Of a stretch of 64,000 nucleotides of DNA, positions 40,220 through 50,450 are shown one piece after another. The translations under genes and the position numbers were made by a program. The stretch's first letter is position 1; each line of letters opens with the position of its first letter. The notes under the pieces are model-generated. The model worked only from the letters and a program-made list of their open reading frames with translations. It did no database searches and was not told where the DNA came from. The stretch comes from Marinobacterium stanieri (GTDB lineage: Bacteria; Pseudomonadota; Gammaproteobacteria; Pseudomonadales; Balneatricaceae), in NCBI RefSeq assembly GCF_900155945.1, contig NZ_FTMN01000002.1, forward strand, positions 1 through 64,000, written 5' to 3'.

Positions 40220-42865
40220 TCAGCCAAGCGTATCCAGAAGTTTCTGTGCCTGCTCCCTCTGACTTTGGGAGCCTTCACTGGTAATTTCCTGAAGGATATC
40301 ACGTGCGCCCTCTCGATCATCCATTTCCAGGTAAGCGCGTGCCAGATCCAGTTTGGTTTCGGTTTCATCCGTACCGCTGAGCAGATTCATCTTGTCGAGG
40401 ATCTCAACCGCTTCATCATTACGCTCTTCGCTCAACTCGATTTCATCGTCTGTGCTGTTGAGCATCTCGTCGACTTCAGAATCGAGATCCATTTCGAGGT
40501 CATGCGAAATGTTAGACGTAAGCTCCTCTTCCACCGGATTACGCAGCTGGAGTTCATCTGCTCCATCGTCCTCAGACACAGGGTCAAAGTCAGCCAGCAG
40601 GCTATCGAGGTCATCTTCTGCGGAGTCCGCTTCAAAACCTGACAGGTCTACGGCGTCATCTTCGTCATCATCCGCTGAGCCTGCGAGCATGGCATCCAGT
40701 TCGGAGTCGATTTCGTAATCATCATCCGCCAACGGCTCTACAGTTTCATGCAGCGTAGAATCGGCAACCGGATTGTCATCTTCATCGGCTGCCGCTTCAA
40801 CGCGCGCCTCTTCAGAGCTGGCACCGAAAAGTGCTTCCAGCTCATCATCACCGTCGATGGTCTCATCAGTGGCTTCGGTCGGCTGATCGTTATCAACGAG
40901 CATGAAGTCAAGATCGTCAGAGGTATCATCACCACCAAGCAGTGCATCCAGATCGGAATCCTGGTCTTCCTCTGCGGACAAAGGTGCAACCTTGAACTCC
41001 AGCTCTTCGTCTACATCTGCTACTGGCTCAGACGTTTCTTCAGTGTTGGCAGTCGGGAATTCCAGAGCATCGTCTTCAGCGTTCATGTCTGCTTCAGATG
41101 CTTCAGGCTCCTCTACACCCAGATCAAATTCGGCCGCATCCAGCTCACTGACCGTATCAGACAGGTTGTCATCCACATCGTCCTGTGCATCAAGATCATC
41201 CAGATCGAGATCCATATCCAGATCCAGGCTCTGCAAATCATCACCCAGATCAGCCTGCTCCTCTTCCGGCGCAAGAGACTGCATGGCGGGACGCGTAAAG
41301 TCATCATCCTCTTCATCAGACAAGGGGGCGTGTTTTGGCAGCTCATCGCTGTCGTCATCATCAGCAGCCAGGGCAGCACCCGCGGCAACACCTGCTGCAC
41401 CGGCAGCAACAGCAGCGCTCGGCACTTCAGGCTCATCACGCTCCTTGAGGTTATCCGGCACATTGACCAGATCAGGCTTGGATTTTTCCGGCTTATCCGC
41501 GCCACGACGACGCAGCGCCAGCCAAAGGCCGGCCAGAATTGCCAGGGCACCCGCACCTATACCGCCCAACAGAGTCGGGTTTTCCATCACGGTATCGAGC
41601 GGGGATTGCGACTTGGCAGCCTCATCCTGACGGCTCATTTCAGCCTGCAGAGTTGCCATCTGCTGGGACTGGAGCTCCAGCATGCGGGTCTGGGATTCAA
41701 GCTGTTCCAGAACGGAGTTCAGCTTGTCATTGAGATCGGCGTTCTCACGCTCGAGCACATCGATTTTTTCCTGAGCGACCAGCACTTCATTCTCGAGCTG
41801 GCTACTCACATCCGTGATGGTTTGCTCGGTATCCTGCGCTGCAGCACCCTCTTCGGCGCTACTATCAACACTTTCCCCTGCCGGGGCACTGGCGTCAGAC
41901 TCGGATGCCTGCTCATCAGGGGCAACAATGGTCAGCTTACTCTGCTCGCCTGCGTCAGTTACACTTGCGTTAGCGCTGGCATCACCACCCTCATCCGCTG
42001 TGGCGCTATTATCCGCAGCTTCACCATTCTGCGCTGGCTGTTTACTGACATCCACTGGAGCAGGCTTACTAATCATACCCGCTTTACCGTCACGCCAGAG
42101 CTTCATCTGACGCGCAACTTCGGCCACAGCCTCTCGGTGGGAAAGTACCCCAGCCTCAGCTTTGTTCGGCACATCCATTACAACGCCTGCCTTCATGGCA
42201 TTGATATTGCCAGAAGGGAAAGCCTGAGGGTTTTTACGCATCAGTGCCAACATCATTTGATGCTCAGTCACACCGGCGGGTTTGTTTCGTTTTGCAAGGT
42301 CCCACAGCGTGTCATTAACACCCACGTAAACCTGACCTTCACCGGCTCGCGTGCGAGCGTTATTGGCATTAACGGCTGGAGAGGCAGGCTTAAGTTCGGG
42401 CAGCGCGGTTTCAGTAACGGAGACGGAAGCCGAAACGGCAGGTGATGTGCGCACTGTCGGCGCAGTATCGAAGACCGGAGGATCCAGCAGCAGTGTATAT
42501 TCACGCACCAGACGACCACTGGGCCAGTTTACTTCCACCATAAAGTTCAGAAACGGTTCTTGCACCGGCTCTGAAGAACGCAACAAAATACGTCCAGCCC
42601 CCTCTGGTGAAACCAACACTTGGAACTGAATATCCCTCAGATACCGCCCCAACTCACTACTACCTACAGAGTATTCATCCAGCGATGCCATACGTGGCTG
42701 GATCTGCAGAGGGGACAGATCGCGAACCTGCGTCAGCCTGATTTCAGCGTCCAGAGGCTCATTCAGCGCGGAGTTCACTCGTATCTCGCCCAAACCCAGG
42801 GCATTTGCGTGCGATACCCCTAGGGCTGCTGAGACCGCAAGACTTAAGGCTAGTTTACGCAGCAT
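40220..42865 (-). CDS. fimV: pilus assembly protein FimV
   Basis: An 881-residue inner-membrane protein that links type IV pili and polar organisation. It starts with a signal sequence (about 1-22), has a periplasmic FimV domain with LysM (VYVGVNDTLWDLAKRNKPAG near 180), a coiled coil (about 355-410), and one membrane helix (about 430-450). The cytoplasmic part is extremely acidic, rich in DDLD-type runs. It ends in a conserved TPR-like FimV motif (ETETKLDLARAYLEMDD, about 835-875). It fits pilU elsewhere in the window. Confidence 0.95.
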   Translation of the reverse strand: MLRKLALSLAVSAALGVSHANALGLGEIRVNSALNEPLDAEIRLTQVRDLSPLQIQPRMASLDEYSVGSSELGRYLRDIQFQVLVSPEGAGRILLRSSEPVQEPFLNFMVEVNWPSGRLVREYTLLLDPPVFDTAPTVRTSPAVSASVSVTETALPELKPASPAVNANNARTRAGEGQVYVGVNDTLWDLAKRNKPAGVTEHQMMLALMRKNPQAFPSGNINAMKAGVVMDVPNKAEAGVLSHREAVAEVARQMKLWRDGKAGMISKPAPVDVSKQPAQNGEAADNSATADEGGDASANASVTDAGEQSKLTIVAPDEQASESDASAPAGESVDSSAEEGAAAQDTEQTITDVSSQLENEVLVAQEKIDVLERENADLNDKLNSVLEQLESQTRMLELQSQQMATLQAEMSRQDEAAKSQSPLDTVMENPTLLGGIGAGALAILAGLWLALRRRGADKPEKSKPDLVNVPDNLKERDEPEVPSAAVAAGAAGVAAGAALAADDDDSDELPKHAPLSDEEDDDFTRPAMQSLAPEEEQADLGDDLQSLDLDMDLDLDDLDAQDDVDDNLSDTVSELDAAEFDLGVEEPEASEADMNAEDDALEFPTANTEETSEPVADVDEELEFKVAPLSAEEDQDSDLDALLGGDDTSDDLDFMLVDNDQPTEATDETIDGDDELEALFGASSEEARVEAAADEDDNPVADSTLHETVEPLADDDYEIDSELDAMLAGSADDDEDDAVDLSGFEADSAEDDLDSLLADFDPVSEDDGADELQLRNPVEEELTSNISHDLEMDLDSEVDEMLNSTDDEIELSEERNDEAVEILDKMNLLSGTDETETKLDLARAYLEMDDREGARDILQEITSEGSQSQREQAQKLLDTLG

Positions 42866-42999
42866 CGGATACTCCCTTTTATATTCATCTGCCCCTCCCT
42901 TCTTCTATGCTATGAATCAGGGGGTTACGGCTCCATCAAAGTGATTGCAAGTATTATGTATAAGTTGATGGCCGGTCAAGCAACCACGACCATTGAGCA

Positions 43000-44001
43000 C
43001 TATTTCAGCACCAAGCGCTGTGCGACCTGCAATGCCATTAGCGCACCACCAAGCCCCAAATCGTCGCCAACTGCTTGCAGCGCAAAGCCGCCGCTTTCTT
43101 CAGCATCCTGACGAATTCGGTGCACAACCGCCACATCCTGACCAACGGCATCACTCACCGGACTCGGCTGCTTCTGCGCCTGATGGTCATAACGTACTGC
43201 ATCGGCCCGATCCATGATCTCTTGAACCTGATCCATCTCGACAGCCTTGCGCGTTTCAGCCTGAGCCGTAACCAGGTTGCCGTAAAACGCAGGCACACGC
43301 ACTGTGCTCACTTCAACTTCAAGATCTTCACCCAACAGAACCTGCAGTTGCTCGCGCAACAATTGCTCGCTGCTGGTCTGACCGCTGGACTGAATATCGC
43401 CGACATCAGGCAGCATATTGAACGCCAACTGCTGGCCAAAGAAGCTGGCCTCAGCCTCACGGCCATTCATCAATCGAGCTGTCTCCTGCGCCAGCGACTC
43501 AACACCCTCGCGTCCACTTTCAGATGCAGCTACCAAGGCTGTCAGGTTGACCTTGAGGAGTTCATAGGCTTCATGCAGCGGATACAGTGCCAAGGCTGCC
43601 GTAATAGTAGCCGATCCTGGAACACCGATAACACGACCTGGGTCAAGCGATGTCAGCGTCGCACCATTGATTGCAGGCAAACACAGGAAAACATCAGAAT
43701 CCGTGTATCTTTCCGGATACAGATCAATCACATACCCTTTAGACTGACCTTGCAACTTTGCCTGAACACCAGGCGCCAGCTCAGCATCAGCAACGAAAAC
43801 CAGTTGTTGCGCATCAGGGTCAAAATCAGCATAGGCACGTGTGCGTGACGCATGCCCACGAAACATCAGACTGCGACCGGCCTGGTCTTCATCTTCGAAA
43901 AGCTGAATCTGATCAATTTCCAGTTCGGACTCATCCAGTAATTCAAGCAGTTTTTCACCCTTGAGGCTGGCAGGGCCCAGCAATGCCACATTCAATGTCA
44001 T
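43000..44001 (-). CDS. usg: USG-1-like protein (catalytically degenerate aspartate-semialdehyde dehydrogenase)
   Basis: A 333-residue relative of aspartate-semialdehyde dehydrogenase. The position of the catalytic Cys is Ser130 here (GVPGSATI), so normal dehydrogenase activity is not expected. The N-terminal MTLNVALLGP keeps a Rossmann start. It lies just after the real asd, as USG-1 genes do in Pseudomonas and E. coli relatives. The function is unknown. Confidence 0.88.
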   Translation of the reverse strand: MTLNVALLGPASLKGEKLLELLDESELEIDQIQLFEDEDQAGRSLMFRGHASRTRAYADFDPDAQQLVFVADAELAPGVQAKLQGQSKGYVIDLYPERYTDSDVFLCLPAINGATLTSLDPGRVIGVPGSATITAALALYPLHEAYELLKVNLTALVAASESGREGVESLAQETARLMNGREAEASFFGQQLAFNMLPDVGDIQSSGQTSSEQLLREQLQVLLGEDLEVEVSTVRVPAFYGNLVTAQAETRKAVEMDQVQEIMDRADAVRYDHQAQKQPSPVSDAVGQDVAVVHRIRQDAEESGGFALQAVGDDLGLGGALMALQVAQRLVLK

Positions 44002-44016
44002 TTTATCCCGTTCTCA

Positions 44017-44045
44017 AATCAAAACAGCCCGACATAAGTCGGGCT
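44017..44045 (-). terminator. terminator of asd
   Basis: The 8-bp stem AGCCCGAC / GTCGGGCT with TTAT loop is followed on the minus strand by GTTTTGATTT. It lies 29 bases after the asd stop and before the USG-1-like gene. Confidence 0.75.
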
Positions 44046-44074
44046 GAGGTCTTGCCAAATATGACGCTGATCAA

Positions 44075-45190
44075 TCAGCGTTCCAGCAGAATGCGCAGCA
44101 TGCGACGCAGCGGTTCGGCAGCGCCCCAGAGGAGCTGGTCACCTACGCTGAAAGCGTTGAGGTAATCAGGGCCCATCTTCATCTTGCGCAGACGGCCAAC
44201 CGGCACACTCAGAGTACCTGTTACCTTGGTCGGCGAAAGATCGCTGATAGTGGCCTCACGCTCATTCGGGACAACGCTTGCCCAGTCATTAGCTTCGGCG
44301 ATCATCTGCTCGATCTCATCCAGCGGCAGATCCTGCTTCAGCTTCACGGTGAAGGCCTGGCTGTGGCAGCGCATGGCGCCGATACGTACGCAGGTACCGT
44401 CGATGGGGATCGGGTTGTCGGACAGACCCAGGATCTTGTTGGTTTCAACGTAGCCTTTCCACTCTTCCTTGCTCTGACCATCGGCAACGGCTTTGTCGAT
44501 CCAGGGGATCAGAGAGCCGGCCAGCGGTACACCGAAGTTATCAGTGGCAAAGGCATCAGCACGCATGGTGTCGACGACCTGACGGTCGATATCCAGAATG
44601 GCAGAAGCAGGATCAGCCAGCAGCGCTTCGGAACCGGCATGAATCTGGCCCATCTGGGTGATCAGTTCACGCATGTTCTTTGCACCGGCGCCGGATGCTG
44701 CCTGGTAGGTCATGGACGAGATCCACTCAACCTGACCCGCCTTGAACAGGCCACCCAGCCCCATCAGCATAAGGGATACGGTGCAGTTACCGCCAACGAA
44801 ATTCTTGATGCCAGCATCGATGCCTTTCTCAATGACATCCATGTTGACCGGATCCAGTACGATCAAGCTGTCGTCTACCATACGCAGGGTAGAAGCAGCA
44901 TCGATCCAGTAACCATCCCAGCCGGATTCACGCAGCTTCTGGAACACTTCGGTGGTGTAGTCGCCGCCCTGACAGGAGACAATGGCGTCCATCTGCTTCA
45001 GCTCGTTAATATCACGCGCATCTTTCAGCAGCGGAATATCCTTGCCGATGTCGGGTCCAGCCGCTCCGGCCTGAGATGTGGTGAAGAAAACCGGCTCCGC
45101 AATATGATTGAAGTCGTTCTCTTCCAGCATGCGCTGCATCAGAACCGAGCCGACCATACCACGCCAGCCTACAAAACCTACACGTTTCAT
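44075..45190 (-). CDS. asd: aspartate-semialdehyde dehydrogenase
   Basis: A 371-residue NADP enzyme of the lysine/methionine/threonine pathway, starting at the ATG for [16 protein letters not shown]. The catalytic Cys136 is in [12 protein letters not shown]. The length matches the gammaproteobacterial Asd. It lies downstream of leuB on the same strand but across a 121-base gap. Confidence 0.98.
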   Translation of the reverse strand: MKRVGFVGWRGMVGSVLMQRMLEENDFNHIAEPVFFTTSQAGAAGPDIGKDIPLLKDARDINELKQMDAIVSCQGGDYTTEVFQKLRESGWDGYWIDAASTLRMVDDSLIVLDPVNMDVIEKGIDAGIKNFVGGNCTVSLMLMGLGGLFKAGQVEWISSMTYQAASGAGAKNMRELITQMGQIHAGSEALLADPASAILDIDRQVVDTMRADAFATDNFGVPLAGSLIPWIDKAVADGQSKEEWKGYVETNKILGLSDNPIPIDGTCVRIGAMRCHSQAFTVKLKQDLPLDEIEQMIAEANDWASVVPNEREATISDLSPTKVTGTLSVPVGRLRKMKMGPDYLNAFSVGDQLLWGAAEPLRRMLRILLER

Positions 45191-45311
45191 TCGTGCCCCC
45201 AAATTGATGGATTTCTGTAAATCATGTCTCTGAATACGACAAAGCGGATACCCGAAAACCGGATACCCGCCGTTGCGGGTCTTGCCCGCACACTATGCAC
45301 TGATCAAGGGA

Positions 45312-46394
45312 TCAGGCATTCAAGGCTGCTACCACTGCATCGCCCATTTCGGCGGTGGTGACTGCTTTCATACCTTCGGACATGATGTCCGGAGTACGCA
45401 GATCCTGGTCCAGCACCTTGCTGACGGCCGCTTCAATCTGATCCGCAGCTTCACCTGCATTCAGAGAGTAACGTAACATCATAGCGACTGAGAGGATGGT
45501 TGCCAACGGATTCGCCTTGCCCTGGCCGGCAATATCCGGCGCAGAACCGTGACAGGGTTCGTACATGCCCTTGCCATTTTCATCCAGAGAAGCGGACGGC
45601 AGCATACCGATAGAGCCGGTCAGCATGGCTGCTGCGTCGGACAGAATGTCACCGAACATGTTACCGGTAACCACCACATCAAACTGCTTGGGCGCACGCA
45701 CCAACTGCATGGCGGCGTTATCCACGTACATGTGGCTAAGTTCTACATCCGGGTATTCTTTCGCCAGGTCTTCCATGATTTCGCGCCAAAGCACGGTCAC
45801 TTCCAGTACGTTGGCCTTGTCGACAGAGCACAGGCGCTTGTCACGGGCACGAGCAGCCTCAAAGGCAACGCGACCGATACGACGAATCTCATTTTCGTCG
45901 TACACGTAGGTGTTGAAGCCTTCGCGAATACCACCTTCCTTCTCACGCACACCGCGCGGCTGGCCGAAGTAGATACCTCCAGTCAGCTCGCGCACGATCA
46001 GGATATCCAGACCCGACACAACTTCCGGCTTCAGCGTGGACGCATGCGCCAGCTGCGGATACAGGATTGCAGGGCGCAGGTTGCCGAATAGCTCCAATTG
46101 AGAACGAATGCCCAGCAGGCCCTTTTCCGGACGGATAGCGAAATCAGGATTGGTATCCCATTTCGGACCACCTACAGCACCCAGCAGAATGGCATCAGCA
46201 GCTTTGGCAGCAGCCAGCGTCTCGTCGGGCAGAGGTACACCCGTGGCGTCGATCGCCGCGCCACCGACCAGCGCTTCGTTGATTTCCAGGCCAAGGCCGT
46301 GTCGCTCGTTTACCAGCTCAAGCACCTTGCGCGCTTCAGTTACAATCTCGGGACCGATGCCGTCACCCGGCAATACCAGTACATTTTTAGCCAT
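45312..46394 (-). CDS. leuB: 3-isopropylmalate dehydrogenase LeuB
   Basis: A 360-residue enzyme of leucine synthesis that oxidatively decarboxylates 3-isopropylmalate. The segments [25 protein letters not shown] and [14 protein letters not shown] are diagnostic. It is third in the leuC-leuD-leuB operon, 29 bases after leuD. Confidence 0.98.
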   Translation of the reverse strand: MAKNVLVLPGDGIGPEIVTEARKVLELVNERHGLGLEINEALVGGAAIDATGVPLPDETLAAAKAADAILLGAVGGPKWDTNPDFAIRPEKGLLGIRSQLELFGNLRPAILYPQLAHASTLKPEVVSGLDILIVRELTGGIYFGQPRGVREKEGGIREGFNTYVYDENEIRRIGRVAFEAARARDKRLCSVDKANVLEVTVLWREIMEDLAKEYPDVELSHMYVDNAAMQLVRAPKQFDVVVTGNMFGDILSDAAAMLTGSIGMLPSASLDENGKGMYEPCHGSAPDIAGQGKANPLATILSVAMMLRYSLNAGEAADQIEAAVSKVLDQDLRTPDIMSEGMKAVTTAEMGDAVVAALNA

Positions 46395-46423
46395 GTGTTT
46401 ATAATTCCTTCAGCTTGAATCGG

Positions 46424-47074
46424 TTACTTGATGGCATCGAACAGCCAGGGAGCCGCTTCACGACGACGGGCCTCGTAGGCCTTGATTTCGTCAGCGTGCT
46501 GCAGCGTCAGGCCAATATCATCCAGACCGTTCAACAGGCAATGCTTACGGAAACCATCGACCTCAAAGGCAAACTCTTCACCGCTTGCGGTCACAACCAC
46601 CTGGCGTTCCAGATCAACGGTCAGCTGATAGCCTTCGGTAGCCTCAACTTCCTTGAACAACTCATCTACCTGCGCTTCAGGCAAAACAATTGGCAGCAAC
46701 CCGTTCTTGAAGCAGTTGTTGTAGAAAATATCGGCGAAGCTTGGTGCAATTACGACACGAATACCGAAATCATCCAGCGCCCAGGGCGCGTGCTCACGGC
46801 TTGAGCCGCAACCGAAGTTTTCACGGGCCAGCAACACGCTGGTTCCCTGGTAGCGCGACTGGTTCAGTACGAAATCCGGGTTCAGCGGACGGCCGGCACA
46901 ATCCTGGTCCGGCTGACCTTCATCCAGGTAACGCAATTCATCAAACAGGTTGGGACCAAAACCCGCGCGCTTGATCGATTTCAAAAACTGCTTGGGGATG
47001 ATCATGTCGGTATCGACATTGGAACGATCCAGCGGTGCAGCAATACCGGTGTGTTGGGTAAATTTTTTCATCAC
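46424..47074 (-). CDS. leuD: 3-isopropylmalate dehydratase small subunit LeuD
   Basis: A 216-residue subunit of isopropylmalate isomerase. The segments [14 protein letters not shown] and [18 protein letters not shown] are diagnostic of the swivelling aconitase-type domain. It follows leuC by 8 bases. Confidence 0.98.
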   Translation of the reverse strand: MMKKFTQHTGIAAPLDRSNVDTDMIIPKQFLKSIKRAGFGPNLFDELRYLDEGQPDQDCAGRPLNPDFVLNQSRYQGTSVLLARENFGCGSSREHAPWALDDFGIRVVIAPSFADIFYNNCFKNGLLPIVLPEAQVDELFKEVEATEGYQLTVDLERQVVVTASGEEFAFEVDGFRKHCLLNGLDDIGLTLQHADEIKAYEARRREAAPWLFDAIK

Positions 47075-47082
47075 AGGTCTCC

Positions 47083-48501
47083 TTACTGCATCAATTCGCG
47101 CACATCGACGAAATGGCCGGTAACCGCAGCAGCGGCTGCCATGGCCGGGCTCACCAGGTGGGTACGCCCACCAAAGCCCTGACGGCCTTCAAAGTTACGG
47201 TTGGAGGTAGACGCACAATGCTCGCCCTGACCCAATTTATCCGGGTTCATCGCCAGACACATGGAGCAGCCCGGCTCACGCCATTCCAGACCGGCTTCGA
47301 TGAAGATCTTGTCCAGACCTTCAGCTTCCGCCTGAGTTTTCACCAGACCCGAGCCCGGCACTACAAGTGCCTGCTTCACATTGTCTGCAACCTTGCGCCC
47401 TTTCACCACTTCAGCAGCGGCACGCAGGTCTTCAATACGCGAGTTGGTGCAGGAACCGATAAAGACACGATCCAGCTTGATATCGGTGATTTTCTGATCT
47501 GCCTGCAGACCCATGTACTGCAGGGCGCGGCGAATACCATCTGCCTTGACCGCATCGTTCTCGGCATCGGGGTTTGGCACCAGTGCACTGACAGGCGCAA
47601 CCATTTCCGGCGATGTACCCCAGGTGACCTGCGGCTGGATATCTTCAGCCTTGATTTCGACGACGGTATCAAACTGCGCATCATCATCAGATACCAGCTG
47701 CTTCCACGCAGCAGCAGCCGCATCCCACTGCTCCTCGCTCGGCGAGAAGGGACGACCACGGAAGTATTCGATGGTGGTGTCATCAACAGCTACCAGACCA
47801 ACACGGGCACCCGCTTCGATCGCCATGTTACAGATGGTCATACGGCCTTCCATGGAGATGGAACGCATGGCCGTACCGCCAAATTCAATGGCGTGACCCG
47901 TGCCACCGGCGGTACCAATCACGCCGATGATGTGCAGCACTACATCCTTGGCGGTTACACCCGCACCCAATTCACCATCAACACGCACCAGCATGTTTTT
48001 CATTTTCTTGGCGATCAGACACTGAGTCGCCAGCACATGCTCAACCTCAGAGGTACCGATACCATGTGCCAGCGCACCGAAGGCACCGTGCGTAGAGGTA
48101 TGAGAGTCACCACAGACCACCGTAGTACCCGGCAGCGTCATACCCTGCTCAGGCCCCACCACGTGAACGATGCCCTGACGCTGGTCGTTCATTTTGAACT
48201 CGGTGATACCAAATTCGTCACAGTTGCTGTCCAGGGTTTTCACCTGAATGCGGGATACCGGGTCAGCAATCTGGTCGACACCGGCGGAGCGCTCGGTAGT
48301 CGGCACGTTGTGGTCAGGCGTCGCCAGGTTGGCGTCGATGCGCCAGGGCTTGCGGCCCGCCAGGCGCAGACCTTCAAAAGCCTGTGGTGAAGTAACTTCG
48401 TGCAGGATCTGGCGATCAATATAGATCAGCGCACTGCCATCTTCATTCTGACGAACGAGATGATCATCCCAGAGCTTGTCGTAAAGTGTTTTGCCAGCCA
48501 T
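47083..48501 (-). CDS. leuC: 3-isopropylmalate dehydratase large subunit LeuC
   Basis: A 472-residue aconitase-family subunit carrying the [4Fe-4S] cluster. Cluster cysteines occur in [14 protein letters not shown] and [30 protein letters not shown] is also present. It is the first gene of leuCDB, divergent from a LysR gene. Confidence 0.98.
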   Translation of the reverse strand: MAGKTLYDKLWDDHLVRQNEDGSALIYIDRQILHEVTSPQAFEGLRLAGRKPWRIDANLATPDHNVPTTERSAGVDQIADPVSRIQVKTLDSNCDEFGITEFKMNDQRQGIVHVVGPEQGMTLPGTTVVCGDSHTSTHGAFGALAHGIGTSEVEHVLATQCLIAKKMKNMLVRVDGELGAGVTAKDVVLHIIGVIGTAGGTGHAIEFGGTAMRSISMEGRMTICNMAIEAGARVGLVAVDDTTIEYFRGRPFSPSEEQWDAAAAAWKQLVSDDDAQFDTVVEIKAEDIQPQVTWGTSPEMVAPVSALVPNPDAENDAVKADGIRRALQYMGLQADQKITDIKLDRVFIGSCTNSRIEDLRAAAEVVKGRKVADNVKQALVVPGSGLVKTQAEAEGLDKIFIEAGLEWREPGCSMCLAMNPDKLGQGEHCASTSNRNFEGRQGFGGRTHLVSPAMAAAAAVTGHFVDVRELMQ

Positions 48502-48549
48502 GCTTCTCTCCCCTGTATTCGTGCAGCACCTTGGCGTAATTTGGGGTCC

Positions 48550-48578
48550 ATCCTAGTGCAGCCACCTCAAATAAACAA
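48550..48578 (-). promoter_or_regulatory. candidate leuCDB promoter
   Basis: On the minus strand TTGTTT (48573-48578), a 17-base spacer and TAGGAT (48550-48555) give a weak sigma-70 promoter, as expected for one that needs an activator. Confidence 0.45.
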
Positions 48579-48600
48579 ATTCATATTTTTTATCTTTTGG

Positions 48601-48615
48601 ATTCCTGCCAGGAAT
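48601..48615. promoter_or_regulatory. LysR-type inverted repeat (T-N11-A)
   Basis: ATTCCTG C CAGGAAT has perfect 7-base arms and contains T-N11-A. It lies between leuC and the lysR gene, centred about 65 bases before the predicted leuC transcription start, the usual site for a LysR regulator. It probably serves the adjacent regulator. Confidence 0.6.
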
Positions 48616-48653
48616 GCTAGTCTAAACCCAAGCTTTCAAGACAGGATACTGCC

Positions 48654-49523
48654 GTGGATACTGCCGGTCTTACCGCCTTTGTTACCGTCGTTGACAGCCA
48701 CTCTTTCTCACAGGCGGCCCAGAAACTCTTTCTAACCCAGTCCGCCGTCAGCAAGCGCATCGCCCTGCTCGAAGATCAATTGGACTGTCGCCTGTTTGAC
48801 CGCATCGGGCGCCAGGTAGTTCTGACCGAAGCCGGAAGCCGATTGTTACCCAAGGCACGTGACATTTTGCACGCGCTCGAAGACGCAGAAAAACTGATCA
48901 AGGAAAATGCCGGCGAGGTAACGGGCAAGCTCACACTGGCTGCCAGCCACCACATCAGCCTGCACCGCTTACCCCCTGTGCTTAAAGCGTTCATCAACCG
49001 CTTTCCCGAGGTTGAGCTTGATCTCCGCTTTGCCGCGTCCGAGTTTGCCTATGAAGGCGTTCTCAAAGGTGATTTTGAATTGGCCCTGATCACGCTGGCA
49101 CCGGAAGCTGATGATCGCATTCTGGCTCGCACGCTCTGGTCGGATCGTCTCCAGTATGTGGTAGCCAAAACGCACCCGCTCGCCAGCGCCGCCCAGGTAA
49201 GTCTGGATGAACTGAACCGTTACCCGGCCATTTTGCCCGGCACTGATACCTTTACTCATCAGCGCGTGCGACAACACCTGGCACTGCAAGGCCTCGAACC
49301 CAATCTTGGGATGAGCACCGACTATATGGACACCATACGCATGATGGTGAGTGTTGGGCTGGGCTGGAGCCTGCTGCCTGAAACCATGATTGATCAAAGC
49401 CTGCATCGACTGGAAACCGGCACTGAAGCGGTCTACCGTCCATTGGGCTGCATTCACCATCGGAACCGAACTTTGAGCAATGCCGCCCGTGAGCTGTTGA
49501 ACATGCTGCCGGAGGCCGTTTAA
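48654..49523 (+). CDS. LysR-family transcriptional regulator
   Basis: A 289-residue regulator starting at GTG, with ACAGGA 7 bases upstream. The N-terminal winged helix-turn-helix (about 1-60, HSFSQAAQKLFLTQSAVSKR) is typical; the rest is a LysR substrate-binding domain. It is divergent from leuC and probably regulates leuCDB, perhaps responding to a leucine-pathway intermediate. The ligand is not deducible. Confidence 0.92.
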   Translation: MDTAGLTAFVTVVDSHSFSQAAQKLFLTQSAVSKRIALLEDQLDCRLFDRIGRQVVLTEAGSRLLPKARDILHALEDAEKLIKENAGEVTGKLTLAASHHISLHRLPPVLKAFINRFPEVELDLRFAASEFAYEGVLKGDFELALITLAPEADDRILARTLWSDRLQYVVAKTHPLASAAQVSLDELNRYPAILPGTDTFTHQRVRQHLALQGLEPNLGMSTDYMDTIRMMVSVGLGWSLLPETMIDQSLHRLETGTEAVYRPLGCIHHRNRTLSNAARELLNMLPEAV

Positions 49524-49583
49524 CTGCCTGACAGCTTCGTTTAAGATGGGCGAAACGCCCCCTGAACCTGCGGAGACCCCGTT

Positions 49584-50450
49584 TTGTCCGAGTATTTCCG
49601 GAATGCACTGCAACAATGGCTTGACCAGCTCGAGCAGCAGTCCAGCGACGGGGCCAGCTGGTTACAGCAGTGGCAGTCAACACTTGATCGCATTCCCGAG
49701 CACTCCGAGCCCCAGGCCGTCGACCTGCTGCAGCAAATGACGCGGCTCAACCAGCGATTTGAAAATCTGGCCCAGTCTCTGCTCGAACAAAGCAACGATG
49801 GCCAGCTGTCACGTCAGCAGCTTTTGGACAGCTACCGCCAGCATCTGGATGGTTTGTGTCATGACTGGATCAATTCCAGCTGCTTCCTGCCGGACCAGCT
49901 GGCGTTGCTATCCCCGTTCCTGAGCCGCTCACCTGATCCTGCCAAGCAAAGCAGTGATATTGAATCCTTCCTGCAACGCATACAGCAACTGTCCAGCCTG
50001 CCACGCACACTGCTGCAGCACAGCCAAAACCTGTTGAGCAGCCTGATTCTGTTTCAGCAGGCACAACACGCGCATCAGCAGCAGCTCAGCCACATAAACC
50101 ACGCATCCCTTAATGAGCTGGCAGATCACCTTGAATCAGAAGGCGTTAACGACATTCAGTCCCTTCACACACTTTGGGTCGATATTTTCGAAGCACGTTT
50201 CAATAACGCGCTAAGACAACCCGACTTTATTGCGAGCTTCAATCAACTGGTTGACGCAGGCAGCCGCGTGCGAGCGGACTGGCAAGCCTTGACCGACCAC
50301 CTGTGCACACGCTTTGGTCTGGTGAGCCTGGCAGAGTATGATGAGCTAAGCCTCAAACACCAGACTCTGCAGGACCGCGTCTGGCAACTGGAACAACAGA
50401 TGCTGGCTATGCAAAGCATCATTCAAGGCTCTGACCGTGATAAACACTGA
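49584..50450 (+). CDS. phaE: class III polyhydroxyalkanoate synthase subunit PhaE
   Basis: A 288-residue protein of the PhaE type, rich in Gln and Leu with long coiled-coil-like helices, the partner of PhaC in class III PHA synthase. It starts at a TTG (MSEYFRNALQQW) supported by GGAG about 8 bases upstream. The last 14 bases overlap phaC. Sequence similarity to textbook PhaE is modest, so the call leans on its position. Confidence 0.75.
   Translation: MSEYFRNALQQWLDQLEQQSSDGASWLQQWQSTLDRIPEHSEPQAVDLLQQMTRLNQRFENLAQSLLEQSNDGQLSRQQLLDSYRQHLDGLCHDWINSSCFLPDQLALLSPFLSRSPDPAKQSSDIESFLQRIQQLSSLPRTLLQHSQNLLSSLILFQQAQHAHQQQLSHINHASLNELADHLESEGVNDIQSLHTLWVDIFEARFNNALRQPDFIASFNQLVDAGSRVRADWQALTDHLCTRFGLVSLAEYDELSLKHQTLQDRVWQLEQQMLAMQSIIQGSDRDKH

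Noticed and set aside
40748-42445. Long plus-strand reading frame opposite fimV
   Set aside because: It is the shadow of the low-complexity acidic fimV gene; it has a biased composition and no recognisable domain.
47113-48390. Long plus-strand reading frame opposite leuC
   Set aside because: It is antisense to a clear isopropylmalate dehydratase gene and has no similarity that I recognise.
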